From NCBI GenBank assembly GCA_009924965.1, contig RFQN01000063.1, positions 1 to 7,890 on the forward strand: a stretch of 7,890 bases of DNA. Direction: 5' to 3'. The DNA is from Verrucomicrobiota bacterium (GTDB taxonomy: Bacteria; Verrucomicrobiota; Verrucomicrobiia; Opitutales; UBA953). Numbering within the stretch: position 1 is the stretch's first letter; every line of letters begins with the position of its first letter. Made by a program: the position numbers and the translations under genes. The notes below the pieces were generated by a model. It was not told the DNA's origin. It ran no database searches and was given only the letters and a program-made list of their open reading frames with translations. This document shows, piece by piece, positions 1 to 5,155 of this stretch.

Positions 1-161
1 AGCGGTCCGCGGACCGCGCGCTGTATCTTCGATCCGGGGACTGGCTGGGGCTCAAGCGCGTGCGACGGCGTGGCCCCGGCGAGATCAAAGTCGCGCTATA
101 CAGGTAGACGTGGCGTGCAAAGGCCAGGGGCACGCGGGTTCAAATCCCGCCACCTCCACCA
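1..161 (+). ncRNA. ssrA: tmRNA (ssrA), 3' part, 5' end outside window
   Basis: tmRNA rescues stalled ribosomes by acting first as a tRNA-Ala mimic and then as a short mRNA for a degradation tag. Visible here is the 3' end. A T-arm has stem GCGGG/CCCGC (134-138 with 146-150) around the loop TTCAAAT. It is followed by the acceptor strand CACCTCC (151-157), discriminator A and an encoded CCA (159-161). Upstream, GCTATACAGGTAGACG (95-110) resembles the conserved CUAAnC-nUGUAG block of tmRNAs. Stems such as 47-52/72-77 and 34-39/74-79 fit a pseudoknot region. A tRNA is excluded because no 5' strand matching the acceptor (about GGRGGTG) lies about 70 bases upstream. The tag-coding part and 5' half must lie before the window, if they exist. 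A bare 3' fragment left by integration is the main alternative. Confidence 0.8.
2..17. repeat. perfect 16-base palindrome
   Basis: GCGGTCCGCGGACCGC reads the same on both strands. As RNA it can form a 6-bp stem with a CGCG loop. It falls within the presumed tmRNA, so it is most simply one arm of a tmRNA pseudoknot or helix. A separate protein-binding site cannot be excluded. Confidence 0.5.
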
Positions 162-174
162 TTTTCAAGATCAA

Positions 175-320
175 GGCCAGGCGAGAAGTCGCGCCCGCTG
201 CCGGCCGGCGAGCGTCCCTTACGGGTGCGGGCGAAGCGGCTCTGGAAACGAGAGGTTCGGATGCGCCGGGCGCACTCATCAAGCCGCCCTCAGACGCGGG
301 CGGTTGCTTAAGCTGCGTCT
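175..320 (+). other. GC-rich gene-less region with several inverted repeats
   Basis: Between the tmRNA end and the next ORF no reading frame looks coding. The sequence holds successive complementary arms: 192-198 with 227-233 (CGCCCGC/GCGGGCG), enclosing CCC-TTAC-GGG; 236-241 with 282-287 (GCGGCT/AGCCGC), enclosing the 262-266/270-274 hairpin; 284-289 with 298-303; and 292-297 with 315-320 (AGACGC/GCGTCT). Some of these are mutually exclusive. None is followed by a long T run, so a classical intrinsic terminator is not obvious. It may include a tmRNA 3' processing or termination structure, or be an unrecognised structured RNA. High GC alone yields many short stems, so this is weak evidence. 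Confidence 0.35.
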
Positions 321-323
321 CGC

Positions 324-626
324 GTGCTGAAGCCGGGGGCCAAGGCGACCATCATCTGCGGGAGCTGGTCCGCCTGCAAGAGCATGGGCGACCTCGCGAC
401 CCACTGGCCGCCCGTCTCGGAGGCCTGGGTCTGGCGGCTCAATAAAGCCTGGCGTGAGGCCCAGAACTACAACGACCCGGACGGCTACACCTGCGACTTC
501 GACCACACGGTTGGATACGGCTTGCACCAAGCCATTCAGACTCGGACGGTCGAGTACCAGCAGCACGCCGTGTCGTTCTGGAAAGAGGCGGCGCAGGACT
601 TGTGCATCACCCTGATCAAGAAGTAG
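324..626 (+). CDS. unrecognised small phage protein (about 100 aa, Trp/Cys-containing)
   Basis: I do not recognise this family. The frame has G/C-ending codons typical of the neighbouring genes and ends with TAG ten bases before the next gene. With the GTG at 324 it encodes about 100 residues with six Trp and four Cys (two of the Cys as C12 and C18), a motif around WPPVSEAWVW, and a Lys-ending C-terminus. No signal peptide or membrane helix is evident. The start is uncertain: the frame opens only after a TAA at 309-311, no clear ribosome binding site precedes the GTG, and an internal ATG exists at residue 21. It could be the C-terminal remnant of a longer gene interrupted upstream. Its position ahead of the fibre and neck genes suggests a virion or lysis-related role, but nothing in the protein shows this. 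Confidence 0.6.
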   Translation: MLKPGAKATIICGSWSACKSMGDLATHWPPVSEAWVWRLNKAWREAQNYNDPDGYTCDFDHTVGYGLHQAIQTRTVEYQQHAVSFWKEAAQDLCITLIKK

Positions 627-635
627 CGGGAGCGT

Positions 636-2360
636 ATGGCATTTCAGGCGAATAGCTTTCAGGCGAATGCGTTCGGGGCGGGCGGGCAGCCGCTCGTCTC
701 GATCTCTACCTCGGACACCTTGTCAGTCAAGGTCACCGAGACGGACATCGCCGCCTTCGAGCTGAACGTCTTGGACGCCACGGCGGCAGGTCTGACCGAG
801 ACCGCCACACTCTCCACCAGTGGGGCCACGACGGTCGCCGGGTCCGATCCGCTCGCGCTCGGCCTCACCGAGACCGCCACCGCGAACGCATTCCTGCCGG
901 TGTCCGACTCCGTGGGGCTAGGCCTGACGGAAGCCGCGACGCAGACCGTCTTTCAGTTTGTGAACGACAGCCTTCCCCTGTCGGTCACAGAGTCGGCCGT
1001 CCTGTCCGTGGCCCAGCCAGCCTCGGACAGCCTGGCGACCGGGGTCACAGAATCCGCCTCGGTCTTCGTGGCGGTGCCCACGGCGGACAGCGTGGCCGTC
1101 GGCCTCGCGGAATCTAGCTCGGTGTCGACCGGCGGCGTCACGGCCATCACCGCCTCGGACACCTTGGCCGTTCATATCGCCGAGACAGATATCACGAACT
1201 TCGAACTCAATGCCGTGGAGTCTGAACCCATCGGCTTCACCGAGACCGCCACGGTCAACGCCGGGATCGTGGCCGTCACGGCGTCGGACTCCCTGCGGGT
1301 GGTTATCGACGAGCCCACCTCCTACGAGCAGCTCTTGCTGCTCTACGTGGAAGACTTGGCCGTCGGCCTCACCGAAACCGCAACCCTCGCGATCGCCATC
1401 ACCGCCTCCGACGCGCTTGCCGTACACCTCACCGAGACGGCGACACCCGCGAACTTGAGCGGAACCGTGGTGTCCGGGTCTGAATCGCTCGCCATTGGAA
1501 TCACCGAGGCGGCCACCATTTCGGCGTCGGTGCTGGCCTCCGACAGCGTGTCGGCGGGGCTTACGGAATCGTCCGGCGTCTACAAGACCATCGCCACCAG
1601 CGACAGCCTTCCGGTGCAGCTTGGAGAGACCGCCGACGTCGATGCGGCCAATGTGGCCAGCGACACGCTTGCGGCGGGTCTAACCGAGACGGCCACAACC
1701 TATGCGACCGGCGCCACGTCGGACGCGGTGGGCGTCGGCCTGACAGAAAACGCGACGGTCGAGGACTTGACGACCGGGTTCTCCACCAAGAGCGCCTCCG
1801 ACATGCTCTCCATCGGGCTCACGGACGGCACCAACGGCACCGCCTCCGGGGTGGCCAGCGACCCCGGTGCGGTCGGCCTCTCGGAATCAGCCGTGCTGCT
1901 GGTCTATGTGGCCACAGCGGATTCAGTCAGCGTGTCTATGGCGGACGCCAGCCGGGCGGTCTCGGTGAGCTTGCAGGCGTCCGACGCCCTCCCGATCGGC
2001 TACGCGGAAGCCGTCCTGGAGTCCCTGACCGACCGCGTCTCGGACGGCCTTTCCGCCGTGCTGTCCGAGGCGGCCAGCATCTTCGCGACCTTCTCGGCGC
2101 AGGACAGCGCCGCCGTCGTCTTGAGCGAGTCGGCGACGGTGGACATCGTGGCGGGCCTGGTCCTGAAGACGGCCAGCGAGTCGCTCCGGATGGGCCTCAC
2201 CGAGTCGGGCGCGGTGGTGTCCCACACGTCCGGGGACAGCCGGGTCATCGTGGCGACGGTGGAATATCTGGGGCCGATCCGGGACGCGGAGTATCTGGGG
2301 GCACCGCGAGAAATCGCCTACCTCGGCGCACGAAATTCGGCTATACTACAATCGACCTAG
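636..2360 (+). CDS. repeat-rich putative virion fibre/decoration protein
   Basis: This 574-residue protein is almost wholly repetitive. After a short N-terminus carrying FQANS-FQANA (residues 3-12), about 24 degenerate units follow, each near 20 residues with the pattern S-D-x-L-x-V-G-L-T-E-x-A-T followed by 6-10 variable residues. It is rich in Ala, Ser, Thr and Val, has many Asp and Glu, and has very few Lys, so it should be acidic. The alternating pattern suggests short beta strands and turns, i.e. an extended beta-repeat rod. The C-terminus (about residues 541-567) has three nine-residue repeats containing EYLG, EYLG and AYLG. Start: ATG at 636 with GGGAG just upstream. It lies between the presumed upstream head genes and the head-tail connector genes, so a capsid- or neck-attached fibre is the best inference. 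An adhesin-like tail fibre is the alternative. It shows no catalytic motif. Confidence 0.75.
   Translation: MAFQANSFQANAFGAGGQPLVSISTSDTLSVKVTETDIAAFELNVLDATAAGLTETATLSTSGATTVAGSDPLALGLTETATANAFLPVSDSVGLGLTEAATQTVFQFVNDSLPLSVTESAVLSVAQPASDSLATGVTESASVFVAVPTADSVAVGLAESSSVSTGGVTAITASDTLAVHIAETDITNFELNAVESEPIGFTETATVNAGIVAVTASDSLRVVIDEPTSYEQLLLLYVEDLAVGLTETATLAIAITASDALAVHLTETATPANLSGTVVSGSESLAIGITEAATISASVLASDSVSAGLTESSGVYKTIATSDSLPVQLGETADVDAANVASDTLAAGLTETATTYATGATSDAVGVGLTENATVEDLTTGFSTKSASDMLSIGLTDGTNGTASGVASDPGAVGLSESAVLLVYVATADSVSVSMADASRAVSVSLQASDALPIGYAEAVLESLTDRVSDGLSAVLSEAASIFATFSAQDSAAVVLSESATVDIVAGLVLKTASESLRMGLTESGAVVSHTSGDSRVIVATVEYLGPIRDAEYLGAPREIAYLGARNSAILQST
642..668 (+). repeat. 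15-base tandem repeat at the N-terminus of the fibre gene
   Basis: TTTCAGGCGAAT occurs at 642-653 and again at 657-668, a 15-base period encoding FQANS then FQANA. Short Phe-Gln-Asn repeats of this kind are, to my knowledge, common at the N-termini of phage structural proteins, possibly as a docking segment. Confidence 0.7.
711..2220 (+). repeat. array of about 24 degenerate ~60-base coding repeats
   Basis: Counting the conserved [LVIF]-[TSA]-E core gives about 24 units, spaced mostly 18-30 codons apart with 20 the commonest. The nucleotide copies are diverged, with synonymous and conservative changes, so the array is old or selected at protein level rather than a recent expansion. A longer super-unit, SDTL...ETDI..FELN...TETAT, appears at 711 and again at 1155, 444 bases apart. 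A weaker relative follows from about 1287. Confidence 0.75.
2256..2336 (+). repeat. three 27-base tandem repeats at the C-terminus of the fibre gene
   Basis: The codons for Glu-Tyr-Leu-Gly begin at 2262 and 2289, and the equivalent Ala-Tyr-Leu-Gly at 2316, an exact 27-base (nine-residue) period. These units differ from the upstream ~20-residue repeats and form a separate terminal module. Confidence 0.75.
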
Positions 2361-2370
2361 GGAGCACGCT

Positions 2371-2688
2371 ATGGCACAGCGCACAGTCGGGATCGTGGAG
2401 GGGTGGACGGGGTCCATGGACTTCCGGCTCCTAGCCGACGGAGACCCGCAGAACTTGACGGGTATGACGGTGGAAGCCGTGGGGTACAACCGGCTCAAGC
2501 AGGCGGTCGTGCTCACCGGAGATCTTTCCATTTTAAGCGCCACTGGCGGCACGGTGCGGCTCCAGCCGGACACGGGAGACTTCGTGGAAGCGCAGAGCCC
2601 CTACGAACTGCGGTTCAAAGTAATCGACGGCGGGCTGGCGGTGTTCTTTCCGAGCGAAGAGCCGATCGCCGTGAAGGTGCGGCGATAA
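2371..2688 (+). CDS. BppU-like N-terminal (Ig-type) domain phage structural protein
   Basis: This 105-residue protein resembles the small beta-sandwich domain at the N-terminus of lactococcal-type BppU baseplate proteins (DUF2479 type) and stand-alone phage relatives. It has an opening segment around GWTGSMDFRLLADGDP (residues 11-26), then LTGMTVEAV, a mid-chain GGTVRLQPDTGDF, and a late FKVIDGGLAVFFPSEEP. The usual order for such domains is 'linear term, Leu-Thr-Gly, gradient of property, Pro-Ser'. It should bind another virion protein rather than act as an enzyme. The ATG has AGGGAG about eight bases upstream. The stop overlaps the next start as TAATG, implying translational coupling. Its location right after the repeat protein suggests it may attach or accompany that fibre. 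Recognition is by overall pattern only. Confidence 0.6.
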   Translation: MAQRTVGIVEGWTGSMDFRLLADGDPQNLTGMTVEAVGYNRLKQAVVLTGDLSILSATGGTVRLQPDTGDFVEAQSPYELRFKVIDGGLAVFFPSEEPIAVKVRR

Positions 2689-3053
2689 TGGCGGCGCGGC
2701 TGGCTCAGCGGCTCACCAGCCTGTTCGGGCAGACGGTCACGCTCTACGCCTGGACCGGGCAGGACGAATTCGGGCAGGCCACCTATGGGGAAGGGAACGA
2801 CTACCGCGCCCATGTCCAGCAGCAGGTGGCCCGGACGACCGGCGTGGACCAGGCGCTGCCAGGGCTGTTCAAAGTGCTCATCGGTGAGGCGGTGCAAGTG
2901 GACCCGCGCGACAAGCTGGTCCTGCCCGCGGCCTACGGCACTCGGGACGACGCCGGGCAGTTCGAACCGCCAACGACTAAGATAGTAGAAGTGCAGTACC
3001 TGAATGATAGCCGCGGGCACATCGCCACGACGGTGATCTGCGGAAAGGGGTAG
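2688..3053 (+). CDS. phage head closure / head-tail joining protein
   Basis: At 121 residues this has the size and pattern of small neck proteins that close the portal channel after DNA packaging (SPP1 gp16 / head-tail joining class). Visible are an N-terminal helix (LAQRLTSLFGQ), a beta strand TVTLYAW, the stretch YGEGNDYRAHVQQQ from about residue 33, a central VDPRDKLVLP from residue 71, and a C-terminal strand pair around TTKIVEVQYLND and HIATTVICG. This 'Asp-Lys-Leu-Val-Leu-Pro ... Ile-Val-Glu-Val' arrangement is typical of the family. The ATG at 2688 overlaps the preceding stop by one base and is preferred over upstream in-frame starts, which lie inside the previous gene. It is followed by the gp10-like gene, the standard order in siphophage connector modules. 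An adaptor role is the alternative. Confidence 0.7.
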   Translation: MAARLAQRLTSLFGQTVTLYAWTGQDEFGQATYGEGNDYRAHVQQQVARTTGVDQALPGLFKVLIGEAVQVDPRDKLVLPAAYGTRDDAGQFEPPTTKIVEVQYLNDSRGHIATTVICGKG

Positions 3054-3055
3054 CG

Positions 3056-3511
3056 ATGCCGAGCCAGGTGACCATCCGTGGAGCGAGCCAGGTGATCAAC
3101 AACCTGCGCGTCCTGGGCGAGACGTTCCCGCAGGGACTCGGCCGGGCGCTGTACCGGTTCGCCGAAGCGGACATCGTGCCGCTCTCCAAGCAGAGCTATG
3201 CGCCGGTCGTGACCGGGACGCTCCGGTCCAGCATTCGGGCCGAACCGCCCAGCGTGACCGGGGCGCGGGCCGTGGTGCAGGTGGCGGCGGGCGGCGGGTC
3301 GGTCAAGTACGGACTGGCCGTGCACGAGAACCCGCGCGCGGGACATACGCAAGGCTTCTCCCCGAGTGGCCGCCGCTACAAGCGGTGGAGCCGGGTGGGG
3401 GAGTGGAAGTTCATTGAGACGCCGGTCCGGCTGGCTGCCGCCAATGGGAGCGGGTTCGCCAGAGAGGCCGGGGTCGAACTGCAACAGGTGATTCGTGGGC
3501 TTCGCGGCTGA
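3056..3511 (+). CDS. HK97 gp10-like neck / tail-completion protein
   Basis: This 151-residue protein matches the HK97 gp10-like family, present in nearly all siphophage connector modules between head closure and tail terminator. Diagnostic elements are an N-terminal helix region, the motif APVVTGTLRSSI (residues 49-60; 'P-x-x-T-G-x-L-R-x-S'), then YGLAVHENPRAGH from residue 85, and an aromatic, basic segment about 106-124 that ends in FIETP. These are the hallmarks of the family ('Y-a-x-x-x-E ... F-l-x-P-A'). The product is thought to act at the head-tail junction or tail end during assembly. The ATG follows a strong GGAAAGGGG site, with the previous stop only two bases upstream. It overlaps the next gene by 17 bases. 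Confidence 0.85.
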   Translation: MPSQVTIRGASQVINNLRVLGETFPQGLGRALYRFAEADIVPLSKQSYAPVVTGTLRSSIRAEPPSVTGARAVVQVAAGGGSVKYGLAVHENPRAGHTQGFSPSGRRYKRWSRVGEWKFIETPVRLAAANGSGFAREAGVELQQVIRGLRG

Positions 3512-3887
3512 CATACGCGACTTGTTGAGCACCGGGGGGTTCGCCGACGCGCCGGTCTTCGGTGGCGACCTGCCCGAGCGCCCGGTGGCCGCCGTCTGTG
3601 TGACCCAGACGCCCAGGCAGGGCAGCCAGCATACGTTCGGCAACACCGTCGGCGCTCCGGCGCTGGAGTACCTAGGCTTCCAGATCCGGGTCCGGGCCGC
3701 CGACTACGCCGCCGCCGACGCCCTCATGGAAGCCGTCCACGCCAAACTGGACGGGCTGCGGGATAAAGCGATGGACGGCAAGCAGTACCACTGGATTGCG
3801 TCGTCGTCGTCCCCGTACTACCTGGGGCCCGACGAGGAGCAGCGCCCGATTTTCGCCTGCAACTACGACGTGAAGAGGAGCCCGTGA
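3495..3887 (+). CDS. phage tail terminator protein
   Basis: The 130-residue product resembles the minor-capsid / tail-terminator class (Minor_capsid_3-like, functional analogue of lambda gpU), which caps the polymerised tail tube and presents the surface that docks to the head. The fold pattern fits: an N-terminal helix (IRDLLSTGGF), a strand with the PERPVAAVCVTQTPR turn, a LGFQIRVRAADYAAADALM strand-helix (about residues 60-78) and a C-terminal strand pair around PYYLGPDEEQRPIFACNYDV. The start is GTG at 3495, inside the end of the gp10-like gene. Position immediately before the tube protein region supports the assignment. It overlaps the next gene by four bases (GTGA), so the two are coupled. 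Confidence 0.75.
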   Translation: MGFAADIRDLLSTGGFADAPVFGGDLPERPVAAVCVTQTPRQGSQHTFGNTVGAPALEYLGFQIRVRAADYAAADALMEAVHAKLDGLRDKAMDGKQYHWIASSSSPYYLGPDEEQRPIFACNYDVKRSP

Positions 3888-4150
3888 CCTTGAAGGCGCT
3901 CATGGCCATTCGTACCCAGCTCGACGGGATTCAAATCCTGGTCGACAGCCTTATCGAGGAGGCCCAGCGGCAAGCCGCCGAGCCAGGCTTCGGAGGGTCG
4001 GGCGTAGCCATAGTCTGCCCGCACAAACAGGCGGTCAACATCGGCGTCATGGGCAACCCGTGGCGGCGGTGGTGCCCGGACTGTAAGAGCCAATACGACG
4101 AACAACCGCACGGCGAATCATCGAACGAAGGAGGGACGCATCATGGGTGA
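3884..4150 (+). CDS. small zinc-ribbon-like phage protein
   Basis: I do not recognise a named family. The 88-residue product has an amphipathic N-terminal helix (about residues 2-32, with Leu/Ile heptad-like spacing) that could form a coiled coil. A compact metal-binding-type segment follows, with Cys45-Pro-His47 and Cys64-Pro-Asp-Cys67 flanking a short strand and a WRRW motif. Four ligands (C, H, C, C) are consistent with one zinc ion. The C-terminus is hydrophilic and overlaps the ribosome binding site and start of the next gene. Start is GTG at 3884, behind AGAGGAG, overlapping the upstream stop. Placed between tail terminator and tube protein, it may be an accessory assembly or virion factor. 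No function can be read from sequence. Confidence 0.65.
   Translation: MTLKALMAIRTQLDGIQILVDSLIEEAQRQAAEPGFGGSGVAIVCPHKQAVNIGVMGNPWRRWCPDCKSQYDEQPHGESSNEGGTHHG
4128..4135 (+). promoter_or_regulatory. strong ribosome binding site for the major tail protein
   Basis: AAGGAGGG lies seven bases before the ATG at 4143 and within the coding end of the previous gene. It is the best Shine-Dalgarno match in the window, fitting the high copy number needed for the tube subunit. Confidence 0.8.
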
Positions 4151-4604
4151 CGCAATTATCTTGACGAACGCATTCTTCGCGGTCGGCACGGGCACGGCGA
4201 GCGCGGACCGCAACCTGTCGCCGCGGCTCAAGAAGCTGACGTGGAACGAGAAGTTCGACGACCACGACGTGACCTGCATGGGCAGCACGACGCGCGTCCG
4301 GGCGATCGGCCTGGGCGAGGCGGACGTGACGGCCGAACTGCTCCAGTCCTACTCCACGGCGGACGCCGGGGAGAACATCGACAAGCTGGTCGACAACCTG
4401 CGCACCGTCAGCCAGGGCGGCGGCAAGTTCCTGGTCCGGATGCGCCCGTACGACGCCAACCGGAGCGGGACGAATCCGGAGTATTCGATGCTGGCCGTCA
4501 TGGCCGAGCGGACTATCTTCGACGGGCAGGTCGGCGACCCGCTCATGAACCCGCTGACGTTCCTGAGCGCGGGCGACATCACCAGGGCCACGGCATCCTC
4601 CTAA
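4143..4604 (+). CDS. major tail protein (tail tube subunit)
   Basis: This 153-residue protein resembles siphophage tail tube proteins, which stack as hexameric rings around the tape measure to form the DNA-conducting tube. The segment KLTWNEKFDDHDVTCMG (about residues 31-47) is the typical 'Leu-Thr-Trp...Asp-Asp-His-Asp-Val-Thr-x-Met-Gly' of this group. It is followed by GLGEADVTAELLQSY, a KFLVRMRPYD strand and a late NPEYSMLAVMAERTIFDGQVGD segment, where tube proteins carry 'NP-x-Y'. The start is fixed by the very strong site at 4128-4135. It is followed by 54 untranslated bases and then the tail assembly chaperone, the canonical order. An eight-base overlap with the zinc-ribbon gene suggests coupling. 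Confidence 0.85.
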   Translation: MGDAIILTNAFFAVGTGTASADRNLSPRLKKLTWNEKFDDHDVTCMGSTTRVRAIGLGEADVTAELLQSYSTADAGENIDKLVDNLRTVSQGGGKFLVRMRPYDANRSGTNPEYSMLAVMAERTIFDGQVGDPLMNPLTFLSAGDITRATASS

Positions 4605-4641
4605 TCCATGGGGGCACGGACAGAACAGTCCTATTTTCACC

Positions 4642-4649
4642 GAAGGAGA
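4642..4649 (+). promoter_or_regulatory. ribosome binding site that fixes the chaperone start
   Basis: GAAGGAGA lies nine bases before the ATG at 4659. The frame extends upstream to an ATG at 4608, but the extra 17 residues look non-native and that start lacks a good site, so 4659 is chosen. Confidence 0.75.
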
Positions 4650-4658
4650 CGGCAGACT

Positions 4659-4994
4659 ATGAACCTGAAAGAGTACCTCAGCACCAAGCCAGACGCGAAG
4701 GAGAAGGTGGTCCGAGTGCCGCACCTGGACCTGGAGTTCACGATCCGGCGCATTTCCGTCGGGGAGCGCAAGCGGCTCCAGGCGGCGTACAAGATCGGGA
4801 CGGCCGACGCGGACATGCAAGGGCTCAACATCGAGCTGACGGCGGTGAGCCTGGTGCCGCCCATGACGGCCGACGAGGTCGAGGCCATGCCTGCGGCCAT
4901 TTCGGACATCGTCATGGAGCACATCAACGAGTTCAACGGCTGGTCGAAGAAGGGGGCGGCGGAACTCGCGGACCAGTTTCGACCTACAGCCTGA
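4659..4994 (+). CDS. tail assembly chaperone, short form (gpG-like)
   Basis: This 111-residue protein sits between tube and tape measure genes, the invariant place of the G chaperone in long-tailed phages. Such proteins coat the tape measure and recruit tube subunits, and are absent from the mature virion. The chain opens with MNLKEYLS, then LDLEFTIRRISVGERKRLQ (residues 24-42), a pattern common in these chaperones ('v-x-i-R-r-l-t-x-x-E'), and continues as predicted helices through MTADEVEAMPAAISDIVMEHINEF. The frame closes at TGA 4992-4994, while another frame remains open to 5154, as expected for G/GT systems. Low sequence conservation in this family means position and overlap carry most of the weight. 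Confidence 0.8.
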   Translation: MNLKEYLSTKPDAKEKVVRVPHLDLEFTIRRISVGERKRLQAAYKIGTADADMQGLNIELTAVSLVPPMTADEVEAMPAAISDIVMEHINEFNGWSKKGAAELADQFRPTA

Positions 4995-5154
4995 CCTTCA
5001 GTTTCAGCACTTTCTGGCGACGGAGCTGCGATGCTTCGTCGCCGACCTAGACCGGATGGACGTCGTCGAATACCAGCGGTGGATCTTGTACTACCAGCGC
5101 AAAGCGGCGGCGGAAAAGGCGGCCACCGCGAGCATCCGAAAGGGGCGACGCTAG
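4659..5154 (+). CDS. tail assembly chaperone, frameshifted long form (gpGT-like)
   Basis: A second frame, open from 4867 and closing at TAG 5152-5154, is one base forward of the G frame (+1, equivalently -2). It encodes a convincing T-like domain: FQHFLATELRCFVADL, then the DRMDVVEYQRWILYYQR segment, and a Lys/Arg/Ala-rich tail. 'Glu-Tyr-x-x-Trp-x-x-Tyr-Tyr' is usual in T domains. It has no start codon with a ribosome binding site near its beginning; the first ATG, at 5056, would give only 32 residues. Shifting at TTT-CGA (4977-4982) would give 107 G residues plus 57 T residues, 164 in total. In known systems the T part binds tube subunits and the fusion is a minor product. The tape measure ATG begins one base after the T stop. 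Site and direction are inferred. Confidence 0.7.
4977..4983 (+). promoter_or_regulatory. candidate +1 programmed frameshift site (TTT CGA C)
   Basis: In the G frame the codons are TTT (Phe) and CGA (Arg). A one-base forward slip lets the Phe tRNA re-pair on TTC and puts GAC in the next position, after which the T frame looks native. CGA is often slowly decoded. The alternative is a -2 slip in the GGGGG run at 4952-4956, but that would insert an Arg-rich stretch of poor composition. Confidence 0.5.
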
Positions 5155-5155
5155 C

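Noticed and set aside
95..161. Ordinary tRNA gene
   Set aside because: The 3' arm and CCA look tRNA-like, but no 5' acceptor strand, D-arm or anticodon arm fits in the preceding 75 bases; tmRNA explains the upstream conserved block.
85..282. Minus-strand ORF containing a VEVAGFEPAC-like segment
   Set aside because: This is the well-known spurious translation of the antisense strand of a tRNA-type T-arm and acceptor; it supports the tmRNA call rather than a gene.
239..282. Minus-strand hammerhead-like pattern (CTTGATGAG...CGAAC)
   Set aside because: The core does not match CUGAUGA and GAAA exactly and the required three stems do not form.
711..2220. CRISPR-like or noncoding tandem repeat
   Set aside because: Repeats are in phase with a long reading frame, diverged at nucleotide level and conserved at protein level, with no identical spacers/repeats.
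2342..2347. TATACT, a possible -10 promoter element before the 2371 gene
   Set aside because: No matching -35 at 16-18 bases and no extended -10; it lies inside the coding end of the fibre gene in an operon-like run.
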